Part shown: piece by piece, positions 50,101 to 58,440 of the stretch | Numbering within the stretch: position 1 is the stretch's first letter | Layout: each line of letters begins with the position of its first letter | NCBI RefSeq assembly: GCF_014851395.1 | Contig: NW_024041039.1 | Span: 9,167,177-9,231,176 of the forward strand | DNA from: Micropterus salmoides | Lineage: Eukaryota > Chordata > Actinopteri > Centrarchiformes > Centrarchidae | DNA length: 64,000 bases | Direction: 5' to 3' | Notes under the pieces: model-generated | The model's database searches: none | What the model saw: only the letters and a program-made list of their open reading frames with translations | Told to the model about the DNA's origin: nothing | Made by a program: the position numbers and the translations under genes

Positions 50101-53079
50101 TACATTTTACTAATGAAGATCATTTATCCTCTGTATGGGACAGTTTTATGCCGGTCTTTGTCTGGTGGTTGAGTGTCAGTGTGAGTTGAGCAGCCACACA
50201 GCAGGACAGACTATGCAATGGAGCCAGACTGACAGCCAGTCTCATTACTATTACAGACAGGAGTAAAAGCAGGAGAGACGGACGGGGATCCCGCCGCCTG
50301 TGTCTGACTTTTCAAGGTTTTTCCTTTGCTCCCGCTGAGCTCCAGCAGAGCTGCAGGTAGCTCATCCAGAAACGAATCAACTGGTACTGACAACATCGCC
50401 CTCAATATCGAGACTAGACGGTTAATATTTGCCCCAGCACCTGCTCTGTCTGTCCTCATTAGCTTGCTTTTTGGGGCATCTTAGATGAGAGCTTGCAGAG
50501 CATCCGTCTGTGCTTAGCTTTGTGTCCGGGTGCACAGGGTGTCGGTTTATGTCAGAAGGCTTAAGATCAAACACATGGTGACATTAAAGGGGAGCACATG
50601 TGCACACTAGAAGTAGAAAATTCCGTAAATCACTTGTGAATTCCTCAAATGACTCACTTCTACAACCTTTTTCTGCTTGCACGCAGAGCTCAAAGGGAAA
50701 TTTTCAGGGTCGCCTGGGTTAAAATCTCCTCTGCTGCCTCTGATTTATCTCTCCTCCGGTGGCAAGAGGGCAAATTACTAATTTTCTGCTACAATCTGCT
50801 GCTTATTGCTGCTGCACACCCACGGATCTTCTTGTACACATCATCTATGTGATTAATCGCCTTTAATTGCCACTAAACTCACTGGAGGCAACAGAGCTTG
50901 ACCTAAATTGCATTAAGGGTCCTGTTCGACCTCTTATGACATCCACGAAGAGCAGAGGACCCCTCACTATGTAGGGATTGAACACTCTGACGATGCCCCT
51001 TTACTCTATTTAATGTGATTTACAGAGATTAACACAGACATGCTGTCACCACATAAAACCTTCTGACACAAATCTGAAGAGGCAGACTAGAGCTGGACGA
51101 GTCACACTATGTAGCTCTTAAATTTCTACTCGTCTTCTGTGACTGAAATTGACATTGGAGACGTGAAATTGATTACCATTGTGGTTTAGACACAGTCACG
51201 CAGTCCAAAATGGGAGGGGACCAGTGGAGATGTTGACAAGACGTCTGAGCAAATGGCAGAGAGGGAGCAGGAAAAGCGGGAGTAATGATCTGTAACAACA
51301 TTAGCACACACCAGACACACATGTACAATACTGTAGAAGAAGGGGAAAGGCTGTAAAGCATCTGGGATAGATTCCTTGTGGGGGTCCAGTATCTTAGAGC
51401 CCTCTGCTGCTCTGCGCAACATCAAGAGGGATTTGGTTGCCATGGCGGCAGGTGGTTCAATTCTTTCTCCCTATAAAGAGAGAAATGTTTCACAAAGATA
51501 GAGAGAGCACAGTTTGTCCCAGTGTACCAAGACGACGACGGTGATGGTGCAGATTAAAAACCTTGAAGAAAATCTCGAAGAGATCTTATTAAATGATACA
51601 AACGAGTGCATATTCAGCTCTGAAATGTAAATGCTGCAGGTGTGGATTTAAGAAACAAGGTTCAAGTGTCTCAGTGTTTTATCCACTGCATCAACATTAG
51701 ACAATGATGATAAAAAAATGCAGCGGCCCAGTCACAAAAGCACACGGATCAAACACCCAACAGCTTTGATCACTTTGAGTATTAAGCCAACAGTAAAATG
51801 TTAATGTGTCTGTTTATGTACACATTAACATTTGTGTATTTTTAGTGGTTGTTTTTACATTAAAGCTGCACTAATCATTCTTTATCTTTTTCTAAAGATG
51901 TTTTTGGGGCATTTTTAGCCTTTAATGGACAGGACAGTTTATAGTGTATAAGAAACGCAAGAAGGGTGACAAGCAGCAAAGGGCCACAGGTCGGATTCAA
52001 ACCTGGGTCGCTGCTTTAAGGACTCATCGTGTACATGGGGCGCGCTCTCTACCAGGTAAGCTAAACCAAACCACAGCCATTATTTTTCTAATATAAAATG
52101 GATCAAATGACTATGATGTTTAATTAAATGTGTCGCTCGTATTGACAAACCCAGAGAATTATGAACCGACTCTGCAGTTCTCCTCAGTGTGTTTTAGTGT
52201 ATTTCAGCTCTTTGTTTTGATTTTACAACCCACAAGTTTATTGTGTTGATTCACTCTCACCAACTTACAGCAGCAGCAGCGGGCAGTTGTTTTCAGCAAC
52301 TGATGCTGCTTTAATCGTGCACAGGTTTCTCAAGCTGCAACAGCCTCTCAAATGTGAGGATTTGCTGCTTTTCTCTGTTTTATAGCATTGTTAATTGACT
52401 ATTTTTGGGCTTTAGACTATTAAACAGATAAAACAAGCTGTTTGAAAACATCACCATCGGTTGTTGGAAATAATGTAATGTAATTGAGTTTCTACACCAG
52501 CATTATGCATAAATTCAAGTGACACATGAGAATCTATCTGCAGGATTTGGAATAAAAATTAAAATTTTCCCCCTGATGAATTATATGAGAAACACCCCGA
52601 AGCTCTGAAAGATGCCCATCCAAAACGCTGCCAGCTCTGAGCTCTCAGCCATCTGTTACAGTTCTTTAGGCAGCAGCTTCAGACAACAGGTCAGAAATAA
52701 GCAGGTGCAATGATAGAAGCCAAAAACAGGGCTGGACAGCGTGCATATTGGCACCAAGATCCCTGGTACCATCCATCGGTTTCTAAAAATGCTCCTTTAG
52801 CTCTTCTTTTCCATTTTGAATCCAAGAAAAGATGAAGAAAAAAAGGTCTGCAACTTCTCAAGTGATGGAAATTTGATGTGAGTGAAATGATCAACCCCCG
52901 CTGATTTTCCCATCAATTTTACAATTGCCTCATGCATCTGAGGTGACACACTATCTCACCACCACCCAGAAGAGATGATTGGACTGGAGGTGTATTAAAT
53001 GGCTGTTTTGAAGACATACAAAATCAATTCTGCCTGTAAATGATGAGGACAGCTTATCTACACTTGTAGGGAGGCAATG

Positions 53080-53136
<57 letters not shown>

Positions 53137-53145
53137 TGTGTGAGT

Positions 53146-53182
<37 letters not shown>

Positions 53183-54936
53183 CACCCAAATTCAAATGCA
53201 TTCACCATATTTTTGGTTTTCTCATGGAAGCCAGGAGACACCATCACTACACATCACGTGTGTGTTTGTGTGCGGCTGAGTGAGTACTGAAGAGCATCTA
53301 TATCTAGCTCTACATCCTCCCTCGCCACTGGAAGCTGAGAGTGTGGAGGTGAAGGTTCATGCTGCAGAGATAAACTCAGCTCTGCAGCCTTGCTTGCCCA
53401 CAACAAGTCAGCCTCTAAAAACAGCTCAAAAACGGCTCAACCAAACTAAAGGCCAAAACAAAGCTATCGATGCTGCACTGCTGGCTCCGATTAAAGCATA
53501 GCTTCAATATTATCCATGCCTAATGATCTCTGGGGCTCCTGCGAGCTGTCAAAGCACAGATGACAGTGGAACATAAAGTGAAGAAATCTGCTGTAAGGAA
53601 GCTCAGAAGACACATGGTCAAGAGCCGAAATCATGCCAGACTCACTGCAACTTGTGCTCATCATTAGGCCTACAAAGAGAAGCGCACATGTGAATGACAA
53701 ATAGAGCTGCCTCTGCGCACCAAAGACCCAGTTCCCAGTTCGGAAGACGTGCGCATAGCCAACACATTCATGAAGCTGATTGAAATGTGAGCTGGAGGTA
53801 TGTCAGGGAGGAAAAAAACATGCATTGTGCATTGTAAAACATTCATTTAAATCCAATGTGACAGATCATTGAACATTCCCACTGCTCTGTTTGTCTAGCC
53901 TACTTGATGTTAGCGGAGCTGACAAGATCAACCCGTATAGGATAGCGCAAATTATTTTCAAGGCAGACTTGTTGCTCAGCTCAGAGAATGATGAATCGTT
54001 GTGCATAAAGCCTACATACAGAGAGAGAGACAGAGAAAATTCGCACTGGTAAACGGCAAACAAAGATTTTGCAGCTTGATAACGTTTTCTCGCACGTACC
54101 TTGTGCAGTTTCCACATTGCGCCCAGAGCTTTGACTTCATGTGTGCCGTGTTTTCCTTCTTCCAAACACTGATAACACACAGGCATCTTACACTGTACAC
54201 AGTACATGCTTAGATTCTCCAGTTCGTGCTCGGTGCAAGTGGAGATTTTGCGGGGACTCGCGCGGCGACTTATCCGCCCCTGCGCTGGCGGCACGAGGCG
54301 ATGCTTGGCGAGGGGACCGCGGGGAGGATGGCACCGGAGGCGGCATGGGTCGCAGTAGAACACGTCGCACTGTTCGCACATCACGGTGGCCTCCTTCGGA
54401 CTCTTCTCGCAGAGCTGACACTTGAGAGCGGCCGCTTTGCTCTGCTGATACCTGTCAACAACCCCCTCTAGCACCCGGTTCTTGGGGAATCCGCGGAGCC
54501 CCCGGTCGTCCAGGATGAGGCTGCGGTGACACTGCGGGCAAGTGATACAGGAGTTGCGGGGGATCGGGGGTAAAGAGCCGGGCTGCGGTAGTAGGTGCTG
54601 TTGCGGAGGAGGCTGGGGGACACTCGGGGGGAAAACCCGCACTCCGTTCGGTGATTTTTGGCAAGGGGTGGTCGGAGCGCTGATGAAGCCACCGTAGGAA
54701 CCGTATCCACTGTCCGCCTCACTGTATAAACTCATTTTATCCAAATCCAGATAATCATAGTCAGAGACGCCGGATCCGGAGGCTCGGCTGCTCTGTGGGG
54801 ACTCAGCGTCGGGGGTCTGCACAAGGATATTCCGAGCACAAGCCAGGCAAATGTTGTGGGAGCACGGCAGTATGATGGGCTCCCGGTAAAAAGAGCCACA
54901 AACAGGGCATTTTAACTCTTCCTCCATTTCATCCAT
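14070..54936 (-). CDS. trim9: E3 ubiquitin-protein ligase TRIM9, complete coding sequence in ten exons
   Basis: TRIM9 is a class I TRIM ubiquitin ligase, mainly neuronal, that acts at the cytoskeleton and synapse. Joined exons give 716 residues; mammalian TRIM9 is about 710. Domains in order: a RING with Cys10/13, His27, Cys30/33 and a second half at Cys130-136, split by a ~100-residue insert; B-box 1 (about 173-212); B-box 2 (234-266); coiled coil (about 280-375); COS box (about 375-435); fibronectin type III (about 441-533); and PRY/SPRY (about 536-716). The insert contains SDYDYLDLDKMSLYSEADSG, which marks TRIM9 rather than TRIM67. The ATG at 54934-54936 has a gccATGG context, and an in-frame TAA lies 57-60 nt upstream, so the start is secure. 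All nine introns are GT-AG and keep phase. Divergence from mammals, as remembered, is concentrated in exon 9 and the last 15 residues. Confidence 0.96.
14148..14667 (-). other. trim9: trim9 intron 9
   Basis: 520 bases bounded by GT-AG. No repeat or coding signal recognised. Confidence 0.8.
14668..14830 (-). CDS. trim9: trim9 exon 9 (SPRY, divergent)
   Basis: 163 nt completing the Arg codon and adding 54 residues: TDGGISKGSTIGVLLDFTRR, then ILIFLINDEQQGPVAFEG and AISINRNVQ. The frame and both splice sites are sound. Residues around LLDFTRRILIFLIN and EGVYYPA differ more from mammalian TRIM9 than other exons do. Donor GTAGTA. Confidence 0.93.
15040..15530 (+). mobile_element. L2-like LINE 3' fragment in trim9 intron 8
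   Basis: Positions 15110-15277 translate in one frame to LALLPIPRSRLKTKGDSAFV, VRAPTLWNSLLEEIRLAESP and so on to a TAA at 15275-15277. RSRLKTKGD...LWNSL is the C-terminal signature of fish non-LTR reverse-transcriptase proteins. An untranslated tail follows and ends in A/T-rich sequence about 10-25 bases from the exon 8 donor at 15538-15539. It is antisense to trim9 and 5'-truncated. Confidence 0.82.
15540..15843 (-). CDS. trim9: trim9 exon 8 (PRY/SPRY)
   Basis: Codes from residue 536 (AWFTFDPASAHPDIILSNDN) through AWAMYVDNNRSWFMHNNSHT, 304 nt, ending two bases into an Arg codon. It is the main body of the SPRY domain. Acceptor CAG, donor GTAAGG. Confidence 0.96.
15844..19330 (-). other. trim9: trim9 intron 7
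   Basis: 3.5 kb. It contains a purine-rich block (16920-17200) with a run of 12 G at 17071-17082. No exon-like frame with splice sites or named repeat was recognised. Confidence 0.7.
17071..17082 (+). repeat. poly-G tract, 12 bases
   Basis: Uninterrupted G run within a longer purine-rich block on the plus strand. Confidence 0.95.
19331..19469 (-). CDS. trim9: trim9 exon 7 (fibronectin III, second half)
   Basis: Codes residues 490-535 and one base of 536 (139 nt), EVYVGTETICTVDGLHFNST and KAFNASGVGQYSKTL. Acceptor CAG, donor GTATGT. The split codon becomes Ile with exon 8, where mammals have Val. Confidence 0.94.
19470..22107 (-). other. trim9: trim9 intron 6
   Basis: 2.6 kb, A/T-rich. I see no coding or repeat structure I can name. 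Confidence 0.7.
22108..22253 (-). CDS. trim9: trim9 exon 6 (fibronectin III, first half)
   Basis: Completes Val441 and codes to residue 489 (146 nt), PAAPMLQLEECCTQNNSATL and DGYILELDDGNGG. Acceptor CAG, donor GTAGGT. Confidence 0.95.
22254..23109 (-). other. trim9: trim9 intron 5
   Basis: 856 bases; nothing recognised. Confidence 0.7.
23110..23263 (-). CDS. trim9: trim9 exon 5
   Basis: Codes residues 390-440 and one base of 441 (154 nt), ISDALIRRVHMTEGQWGKGT through LDFVQMK, COS box region. Acceptor TAG, donor GTAAAA. Confidence 0.95.
23821..24926. mobile_element. hAT-like DNA transposon remnant split by another repeat
   Basis: The left end 'caatggtttccaacctgggg' is followed by 'taaatctgaggggtcac'. 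The right end at 24780-24926 contains 'cttgtgaatttggaatgatt', 'cttaagaataattcaagg', 'ttttaaggggtctgagct' and 'aaaggttgggaact'. The ends are complementary in the manner of the CAGTGGTTTCCAACC hAT terminal repeat. Between them, about 23940-24720 is a different repeat (next entry). No clean target duplication is visible, and the right tip has lost its CACTG. It sits in trim9 intron 4. Confidence 0.72.
23940..24720. repeat. interspersed repeat inserted in the hAT remnant
   Basis: Starts near 'aggcaaatttatttgcataa' and continues with 'ttttctgggagtttgttcca', 'gatctggatggttcatga' and 'accattcagtgctttataaa'. This is a phrase order I recognise from a frequent teleost repeat. The minus strand reads TWNKLPEN near 24230, which hints at a decayed non-LTR protein end. 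Family uncertain. Confidence 0.6.
25047..25157 (-). CDS. trim9: trim9 exon 4
   Basis: Codes residues 353-389 (111 nt), VVRDQISHCTVKLRQTTGLM through GFLQ, end of the coiled coil and start of the COS box that targets class I TRIMs to microtubules. Acceptor CAG, donor GTAAGG. Confidence 0.95.
25261..25281 (+). repeat. (CAA)n microsatellite, about 7 units
   Basis: A short perfect trinucleotide array in trim9 intron 3, about 100 bases from exon 4. Confidence 0.95.
26760..27160. repeat. probable dispersed repeat, family unknown
   Basis: Phrases such as 'gaatgggatgccatcccaca', 'gaccaggctggtgaccagca' and 'gttaaatgaataaattgtta' look like repeat sequence I have met in other teleost DNA. No second copy exists in this window, so this is a weak call. 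Confidence 0.4.
27497..27943. mobile_element. non-autonomous hAT-like MITE, 447 bp
   Basis: Terminal inverted repeats TAGGGCTGGTCGATA (left) and TAGGACTGGGCAATA (right, complement) agree at 12 of 15 positions. The eight flanking bases, TGATATAT on the left and TAATATAT on the right, agree at 7 of 8, consistent with an 8-bp hAT target duplication. The interior is A/T-rich and non-coding. Confidence 0.8.
29541..29580 (+). repeat. GA-rich simple repeat
   Basis: GAGAGAGAGAGAGA followed by interrupted GA units in trim9 intron 3. Confidence 0.85.
32170..32562. repeat. MITE-like palindromic repeat, copy b
   Basis: Contains 'ggcataaagactag', 'cctggctctgtccaaagttt', 'cctaccagcatctccaaagc', 'gctgtagcttcatatgaaca' and 'caaaactattcc', the ordered landmarks of the family seen at 13246, 35515 and 40590. 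It lies in trim9 intron 3. Confidence 0.75.
35515..35800. repeat. MITE-like palindromic repeat, copy c
   Basis: Contains 'gagtgttagatgagaagatt', 'gcagctggttagctta', 'cccaccagcacctctaag', 'cactaattaacacatta' and 'gtgacttcctggagtctctg'. It lacks the far arm and so is truncated on the right. Confidence 0.78.
35929..36103. mobile_element. short hAT-like MITE, about 175 bp
   Basis: Left end CAGTGGTTCTCAAACC is the classic hAT terminal repeat. The right end reads TTAGAGTCACTG, whose complement CAGTGACTCTAA shares the tip. No matching 8-bp flanks are visible. Confidence 0.65.
36985..37165 (+). repeat. tRNA-like SINE repeat abutting trim9 exon 3 donor
   Basis: The head 'gataagacacctgcc' and 'gggtttgattccc' resemble the A- and B-box regions of a tRNA-derived SINE. 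The body reads 'tccctgagcaagatacttaa' and the tail 'cgtttggataaaagtg', 'tagctaaatgagtaa', a common teleost SINE tail. The tail ends about ten bases from the exon 3 splice donor, antisense to trim9. Confidence 0.8.
37173..37295 (-). CDS. trim9: trim9 exon 3
   Basis: Codes residues 312-352 (123 nt), ENGVEFEACLVAQCDALIDA through EHKLK, coiled coil. Acceptor CAG, donor GTGAGTG. A SINE-like repeat begins within about ten bases of this donor. Confidence 0.95.
37296..38574 (-). other. trim9: trim9 intron 2
   Basis: 1.3 kb between exons 2 and 3; nothing recognised. Confidence 0.75.
38575..38670 (-). CDS. trim9: trim9 exon 2
   Basis: Codes residues 280-311 (96 nt), GQLSQALNGLSDRATEAKEF through QHIQ, the first part of the coiled coil. 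Acceptor CAG, donor GTACTT. Confidence 0.94.
39484..39509 (+). repeat. 7-bp tandem repeat (GTGCAGA), 3.7 copies
   Basis: Perfect short minisatellite in trim9 intron 1. Confidence 0.95.
40590..41030. repeat. MITE-like palindromic repeat, copy d
   Basis: Contains 'gttagcttagcatagcagaa', 'cagaagtgtataaacgacaa', 'gggttatgtgcaggactatt', 'gtgtagcttcatatttacca' and 'aatgtcaaactattcct', which mark the family's far arm. A stretch near 40790-40870 looks inserted. Confidence 0.78.
42385..42620 (+). repeat. SINE-like dispersed repeat
   Basis: A longer copy of the family at 2155-2277. It continues with 'ggggttcagtatcttgccca', 'aggacacttcaacatgtag' and 'gggattgaaccgccgactt'. The last phrase resembles the complement-side B box of a tRNA-derived head, which would put the promoter at the right end. 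Confidence 0.82.
44285..44360 (+). repeat. tail fragment of the tRNA-derived SINE seen at 51890-52080
   Basis: 'ctctctctctcctgtcattt', 'cctgtcatctttctgctg' and 'ctgtctaataaggacataaa' match the 3' tail I know for this teleost SINE. The head is absent. Confidence 0.6.
46165..47330. mobile_element. inner inverted-repeat element nested in 45294-47431
   Basis: Left GTGCTTTCAGACCAAAAGCG (46168-46187) and the complement of the right end, GTGCTTTCAGACCAAACGC, match over 16 bases and beyond. The ends are CpG-rich, unlike the surrounding intron, and the interior has no long frame. No certain target duplication could be defined. Confidence 0.7.
46564..46682. repeat. small inverted-repeat insertion, about 120 bp
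   Basis: TATCCAACAAAGGT on the left and ACCTTTGTTGGATAA on the right are inverted. Between them are 'gaagacgtttcgtccctta' and 'tccaaaggacttcttcagtt', a phrase known from a frequent teleost repeat. It sits inside the inner element. Confidence 0.65.
48186..48209 (+). repeat. poly-G tract, 24 bases
   Basis: An unbroken run of 24 G in trim9 intron 1, C on the transcribed-sense strand. Runs this long are hard to sequence and the length may be inexact. Confidence 0.9.
51890..52080 (-). repeat. tRNA-derived SINE
   Basis: Read on the minus strand the head is 'tagcttacctggtagagagc' (A-box region), then 'gtttgaatccgacctgtgg' (B-box region), then 'ccctttgctgcttgtcaccc', a body and 'ccattaaaggctaaaaatg'. 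It is in the same orientation as trim9, within intron 1. A Pol III promoter-like head is visible but the copy looks diverged. Confidence 0.8.
53081..53182 (+). repeat. compound (TG)27-(GA)n microsatellite
   Basis: A perfect TG run from 53081 to 53134, then a mixed TGAG stretch and GA units to 53182. It lies in trim9 intron 1, about 0.9 kb downstream of exon 1. Confidence 0.97.
54100..54936 (-). CDS. trim9: trim9 exon 1 (RING and both B-boxes)
   Basis: Codes residues 1-279 (837 nt): RING Cys/His ligands of CPVCGSFYREPIILPCSHNI, the serine-rich insert with DSGYGS (75-80), a proline/glutamine-rich stretch (103-126), NSCITCPQCHRS closing the RING, then B-box 1 and B-box 2, ending GAMWKLHK. Donor GTACGTG. 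The exon is markedly G/C- and CpG-rich compared with flanking DNA, as expected for a CpG-island first exon. Confidence 0.96.
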
Positions 54937-55200
54937 GGCTGCTTCTGTGAGGTGAGAGATTCCTCTGCGGAGTGCAAACACAAACTGGAGAAGTTACAGC
55001 AGAGTCTCGGCTGATTAGTCTGCTGCTCTGTTTGCGCGTATACGGAGATCCAGTCGCGTCCTACTGCGATTCCTGCAAGTGCAACCTTGACCGGAGGAAA
55101 GGCACCAGTACCGAGGAGGCAGGCTAACCGACACACACAAACACTCTTCACCAATAGGCAAACAGCATCAGCTCAGACTGGGTTACCATTGGGCAACCAG
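54937..55200 (-). promoter_or_regulatory. trim9: trim9 5' UTR and promoter region (undelimited)
   Basis: An in-frame TAA at 54994-54996 closes the frame before the ATG. The CpG-rich character of exon 1 fades upstream. No TATA box is convincing, which fits a CpG-island promoter, but the start of transcription cannot be placed. Confidence 0.4.
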
Positions 55201-56840
55201 TGGATTCCAAACAACCATTGGATAACTCAACTGTCAGTGTGGGGAGGGTTCGTTAATGAGGTTTACAGCGAGATGCAACAGCATAGTCTCATGGAATAGG
55301 CCTACAGAATATCTAACACCAGCACAATTGTTTAGGGGATTGTAAGGGAAACAATGCGAGAATATTATTTTAATACAGAACAAATAATATTATTCAGACA
55401 TATTAGATCAGAAGCAAATGCTTTATTTCTGTGGTTTTATACAGACAACCAAACCGAAGATAATACTGTGTGTTTCAGAAGATGCTTTCTTAAGCTGATT
55501 AGTCTAGAGGTGGAATTCAGATAATTTACTTAAGAGCATGCAAAACCACAACATAAGCAGGTAGTTATCAGTACAAGTCCTGCATTCAACCAGTTACTGA
55601 AGTACTGAAGTATTATCATCAAACTTGTAAGCAGCATTTTAATATTGTAGCTGCATGTTTACCTGCTGTATTAAGTGCTGGGTTGTGAATTTATTAAAAT
55701 GCATCATATTTGACATCACATGTCTGTATGCCAAATCTTAATCAGCCAGTACCCTGTATCACTGCAGGGCTGCAACTAATGTTTTTATTAGCATTTCACA
55801 GTATTGATTAATCATTTGATAATAATATGTAATAATAATAATAATAGTGAAACATGTCTGTTGCAAGCTCTCAGAGCTCATTGGTGGCCAATCCTCCTCA
55901 ATCCTCAAATTGCTTGTTTGTTCAATCAACAATCCAAAAGCAATCAAACACAAATAATCAATTTAACTATAAAGAGAGAAAAGCAGGAAATCTTCATATT
56001 TACATAGCTGGAGCTAATGAATGTTCAAAATTGTTGTTTAATAAATTACCAAATTATTTTTCAAATTGTTATTAATCTTCTGCCAACAACCTAATTGATC
56101 AGTTGACTAACCATTCCTGCATTATACAGCTGTCAAATAAATAAATTGGTGTAAAAAGTACAATATTTCCTCTGAAATGAAATGAAGTACAAGTTGTATA
56201 AAAAGGAAATACTAAAGTAGGGTACCAAGGTACTTAGTTACTTTATACATCTGATCCAACATGACAGACTATTTTTAGATTGCTTTGGCCAGGATCTGCA
56301 TATTTAACCCATGCCACTTTGCATAGCTGCTGCACAGTATAAACTTGCAGGATTAGGGTTGTTTGTTTGTTGAAAATCATCTCTTCTCAGCTGCTGAGGG
56401 AGCAAAGATCACTCCTGAAGGAGACTGAAAACATGGAAACTGACTCCTTGCGAGATAAGATAAAGCAGCAGCTCTCCACTTTACTCGAAGGCGTTTTTTA
56501 TTCAGTAGCCAGAGCTATCTCCATTTCTACGGCCAAATACCTCAGTCATCTCTGAGACATCCATGGCAACGTGAGCTGCCAGTTTTAGTCTTCAGCGGGA
56601 CTGTTGATAGGGAAATTCAACGCAATAATCGGAATGCCTGTTTCTCAGACCCACAGAGGGCAACCTGAGGCCACTCAATGTGATTACATTTGCATATTTT
56701 GTAAAGCAGTTTGAGAAAGGGAAGTGAATTATGGGACTCAGGAATGTGTCCAACACATCAGATAGGCTGGCTCATAAACATATCAAAGCGTAAATGAATA
56801 ATCTCATTCAGATTAATGATAATGTTGATTCAATACAAAT

Positions 56841-57007
56841 GTACTTAAGAAAATCAAAAGATAACATGGATTAATAGCAACACAGCCAATAACTATATAT
56901 TTATAATTTTTATAATTGTTGGGGGTACTTAAGAAAATCAAAAGATAACATGGATTAATAGCAACACAGCCAATAACTATATATTATAATTTTTATAATT
57001 GTTGGGG
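56841..57007 (+). repeat. tandem duplication, two copies of about 84 bp
   Basis: The block starting 'gtacttaagaaaatcaaaag' at 56841 is repeated from 56925 with a single short indel near 'ctatatatttataa'. The near identity indicates a recent event. Confidence 0.95.
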
Positions 57008-57110
57008 GAACTGTTGGGTCTCTGTTGATATTATTATAAAGAGTATAATGTAGACTGAGACTAGAGTCTGCTGTTGTGAATTGGCCCTATATAAATAAAT
57101 TGAATTATAA
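57000..57110 (+). repeat. LINE 3' tail fragment, same type as 13020-13132
   Basis: 'ctgttgggtctctgt', 'tctgctgttgtgaattgg' and 'cctatataaataaattgaat' parallel the tail at 13030-13132. Only the terminal ~110 bases are present, a typical 5'-truncated insertion. Confidence 0.7.
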
Positions 57111-57764
57111 ATAATCCTCAGGTGAACACATATTTCCATTGTCATTAGATATAATAATAATCTAAAAACTCACATTGTGCCCCTGATATTTCACTTCATT
57201 AACATTCAAAGCATTAGGTGTTTAGCCTCTATCACAGCCTTCTGTAATGATAATGTGTCTGCTCATAATTCTTTAAGATTTGTGAAAATACACAACAAAT
57301 GGCAAGTTTATCCATGTAAATATTTCCCTGGATTTAACCAAAATACAACGTTGATTCAAACCAAATGTTTGTAACAAGACCATCAGCTATTTTTGGATGC
57401 GTGCTTGCTGACGCCTCCAGCATGATGACATTGTTCTCTGTGTAATCTCCTCAGTTTGGGGCCACACTGCATCTTCCTGTTTGTTGCCTTCGAGTAGACA
57501 AGCGGCCAATCCTTCTGAAGCTCTATTTCATCTTTTTTGTCTTTTTGTGTCAATGCCAAAACTCTCCTGCTGCCACGACACACATACCCCAGGCAGCTCT
57601 GAGAGAAAATTTCTTTTTACTTTTCTATGATCCCACTCTGGTCTGTTTTTGATTTTTCATATGACCTCATGTGCAGTAACTTAGAAGAGTGACAAAGCAA
57701 CATCATCAGCAAACACATAAAGTCAAATTAAGATGTTAAGATTAAGATTAAAATGTTGCCAAGT

Positions 57765-57780
57765 TATATATTTATATATA

Positions 57781-57844
<64 letters not shown>
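57765..57844 (+). repeat. (AT)n microsatellite
   Basis: A perfect AT run from 57789 to 57844 (28 units), with an interrupted TA-rich lead-in from 57765. Confidence 0.97.
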
Positions 57845-57847
<3 letters not shown>

Positions 57848-58359
57848 GACATTATTTCTAGCCGATGACCATCAGTTTTGCTGGCTAAAATGACAGTTGG
57901 CAGATTTAATTAGCTGCAGCTAGCTAGCTAAATAAGCTAACGTTAGCTCTGCGACTTGATTGAAAAAGCTGTCTGTGATTGATTTGTTTTGTAACGAGAA
58001 CCCCATAAAGAGGGTCTGCACTAGATGGCTACATAATATTGTGCTAAAAGACTGAGCCATGACATGGTAATAAATCTTAGCTAATGTATTGTAGTGTAAA
58101 GCTAGTTAGTCTGTATGACCAGAGTGTTATTTCATTCTAACATAACCTGTTTAGCTGTTTAGCTAACGTACTAGGACAAGCAAGCCAGAGGTCAGATTCA
58201 TGACTCATTGTTAGTATTTTCAAACACTTTGATTCAGTTTTAATGTTACAAAAGAAAAGGCTGTATCATGCTGTATTGGAGAAGGCTTAAAACTAGCGAT
58301 TGAGATCGTAAGTGTGTACTAAGACACCAAATCAAGTAGGGTCATTTTGTCATAGACTT

Positions 58360-58440
58360 CTACATAGCTACAATCAGACTTCTTTTTGCAACCAGTGGAG
58401 TTGCCCCCTGCTGACATCAGAAAGAATGCAGGTTTAAGGC
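58360..58440 (+). repeat. short dispersed repeat fragment
   Basis: 'tttttgcaaccagtggagtt' followed by 'gccccctgctgacatcagaa' and 'gcaggtttaaggcactt' is a phrase I recognise from many teleost introns. The ORF across it is not a gene. Confidence 0.55.

Larger units (their letters stand above)
38671..54099 (-). other. trim9: trim9 intron 1 (15.4 kb)
   Basis: The long first intron, full of mobile-element debris (listed separately). I found no frame with splice sites matching TRIM9 or another gene. Gaps between the listed repeats, such as 47500-48150, 48210-51880 and 52100-53060, show no recognisable structure. Confidence 0.75.

Noticed and set aside
51950..52075. Possible tRNA gene on the minus strand
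   Set aside because: Only A- and B-box-like sequence is present; it does not form a full cloverleaf with an acceptor stem and is followed by a SINE body.
53077..53283. Cys-Val repeat protein on the plus strand and His-Thr repeat on the minus
   Set aside because: Direct translation of the TG/GA microsatellite.
53866..54099. Continuation of the trim9 exon 1 frame beyond KLHK
   Set aside because: It reads into intron 1 past a clear GTACGTG donor; exon 2 at 38575-38670 continues the family sequence.
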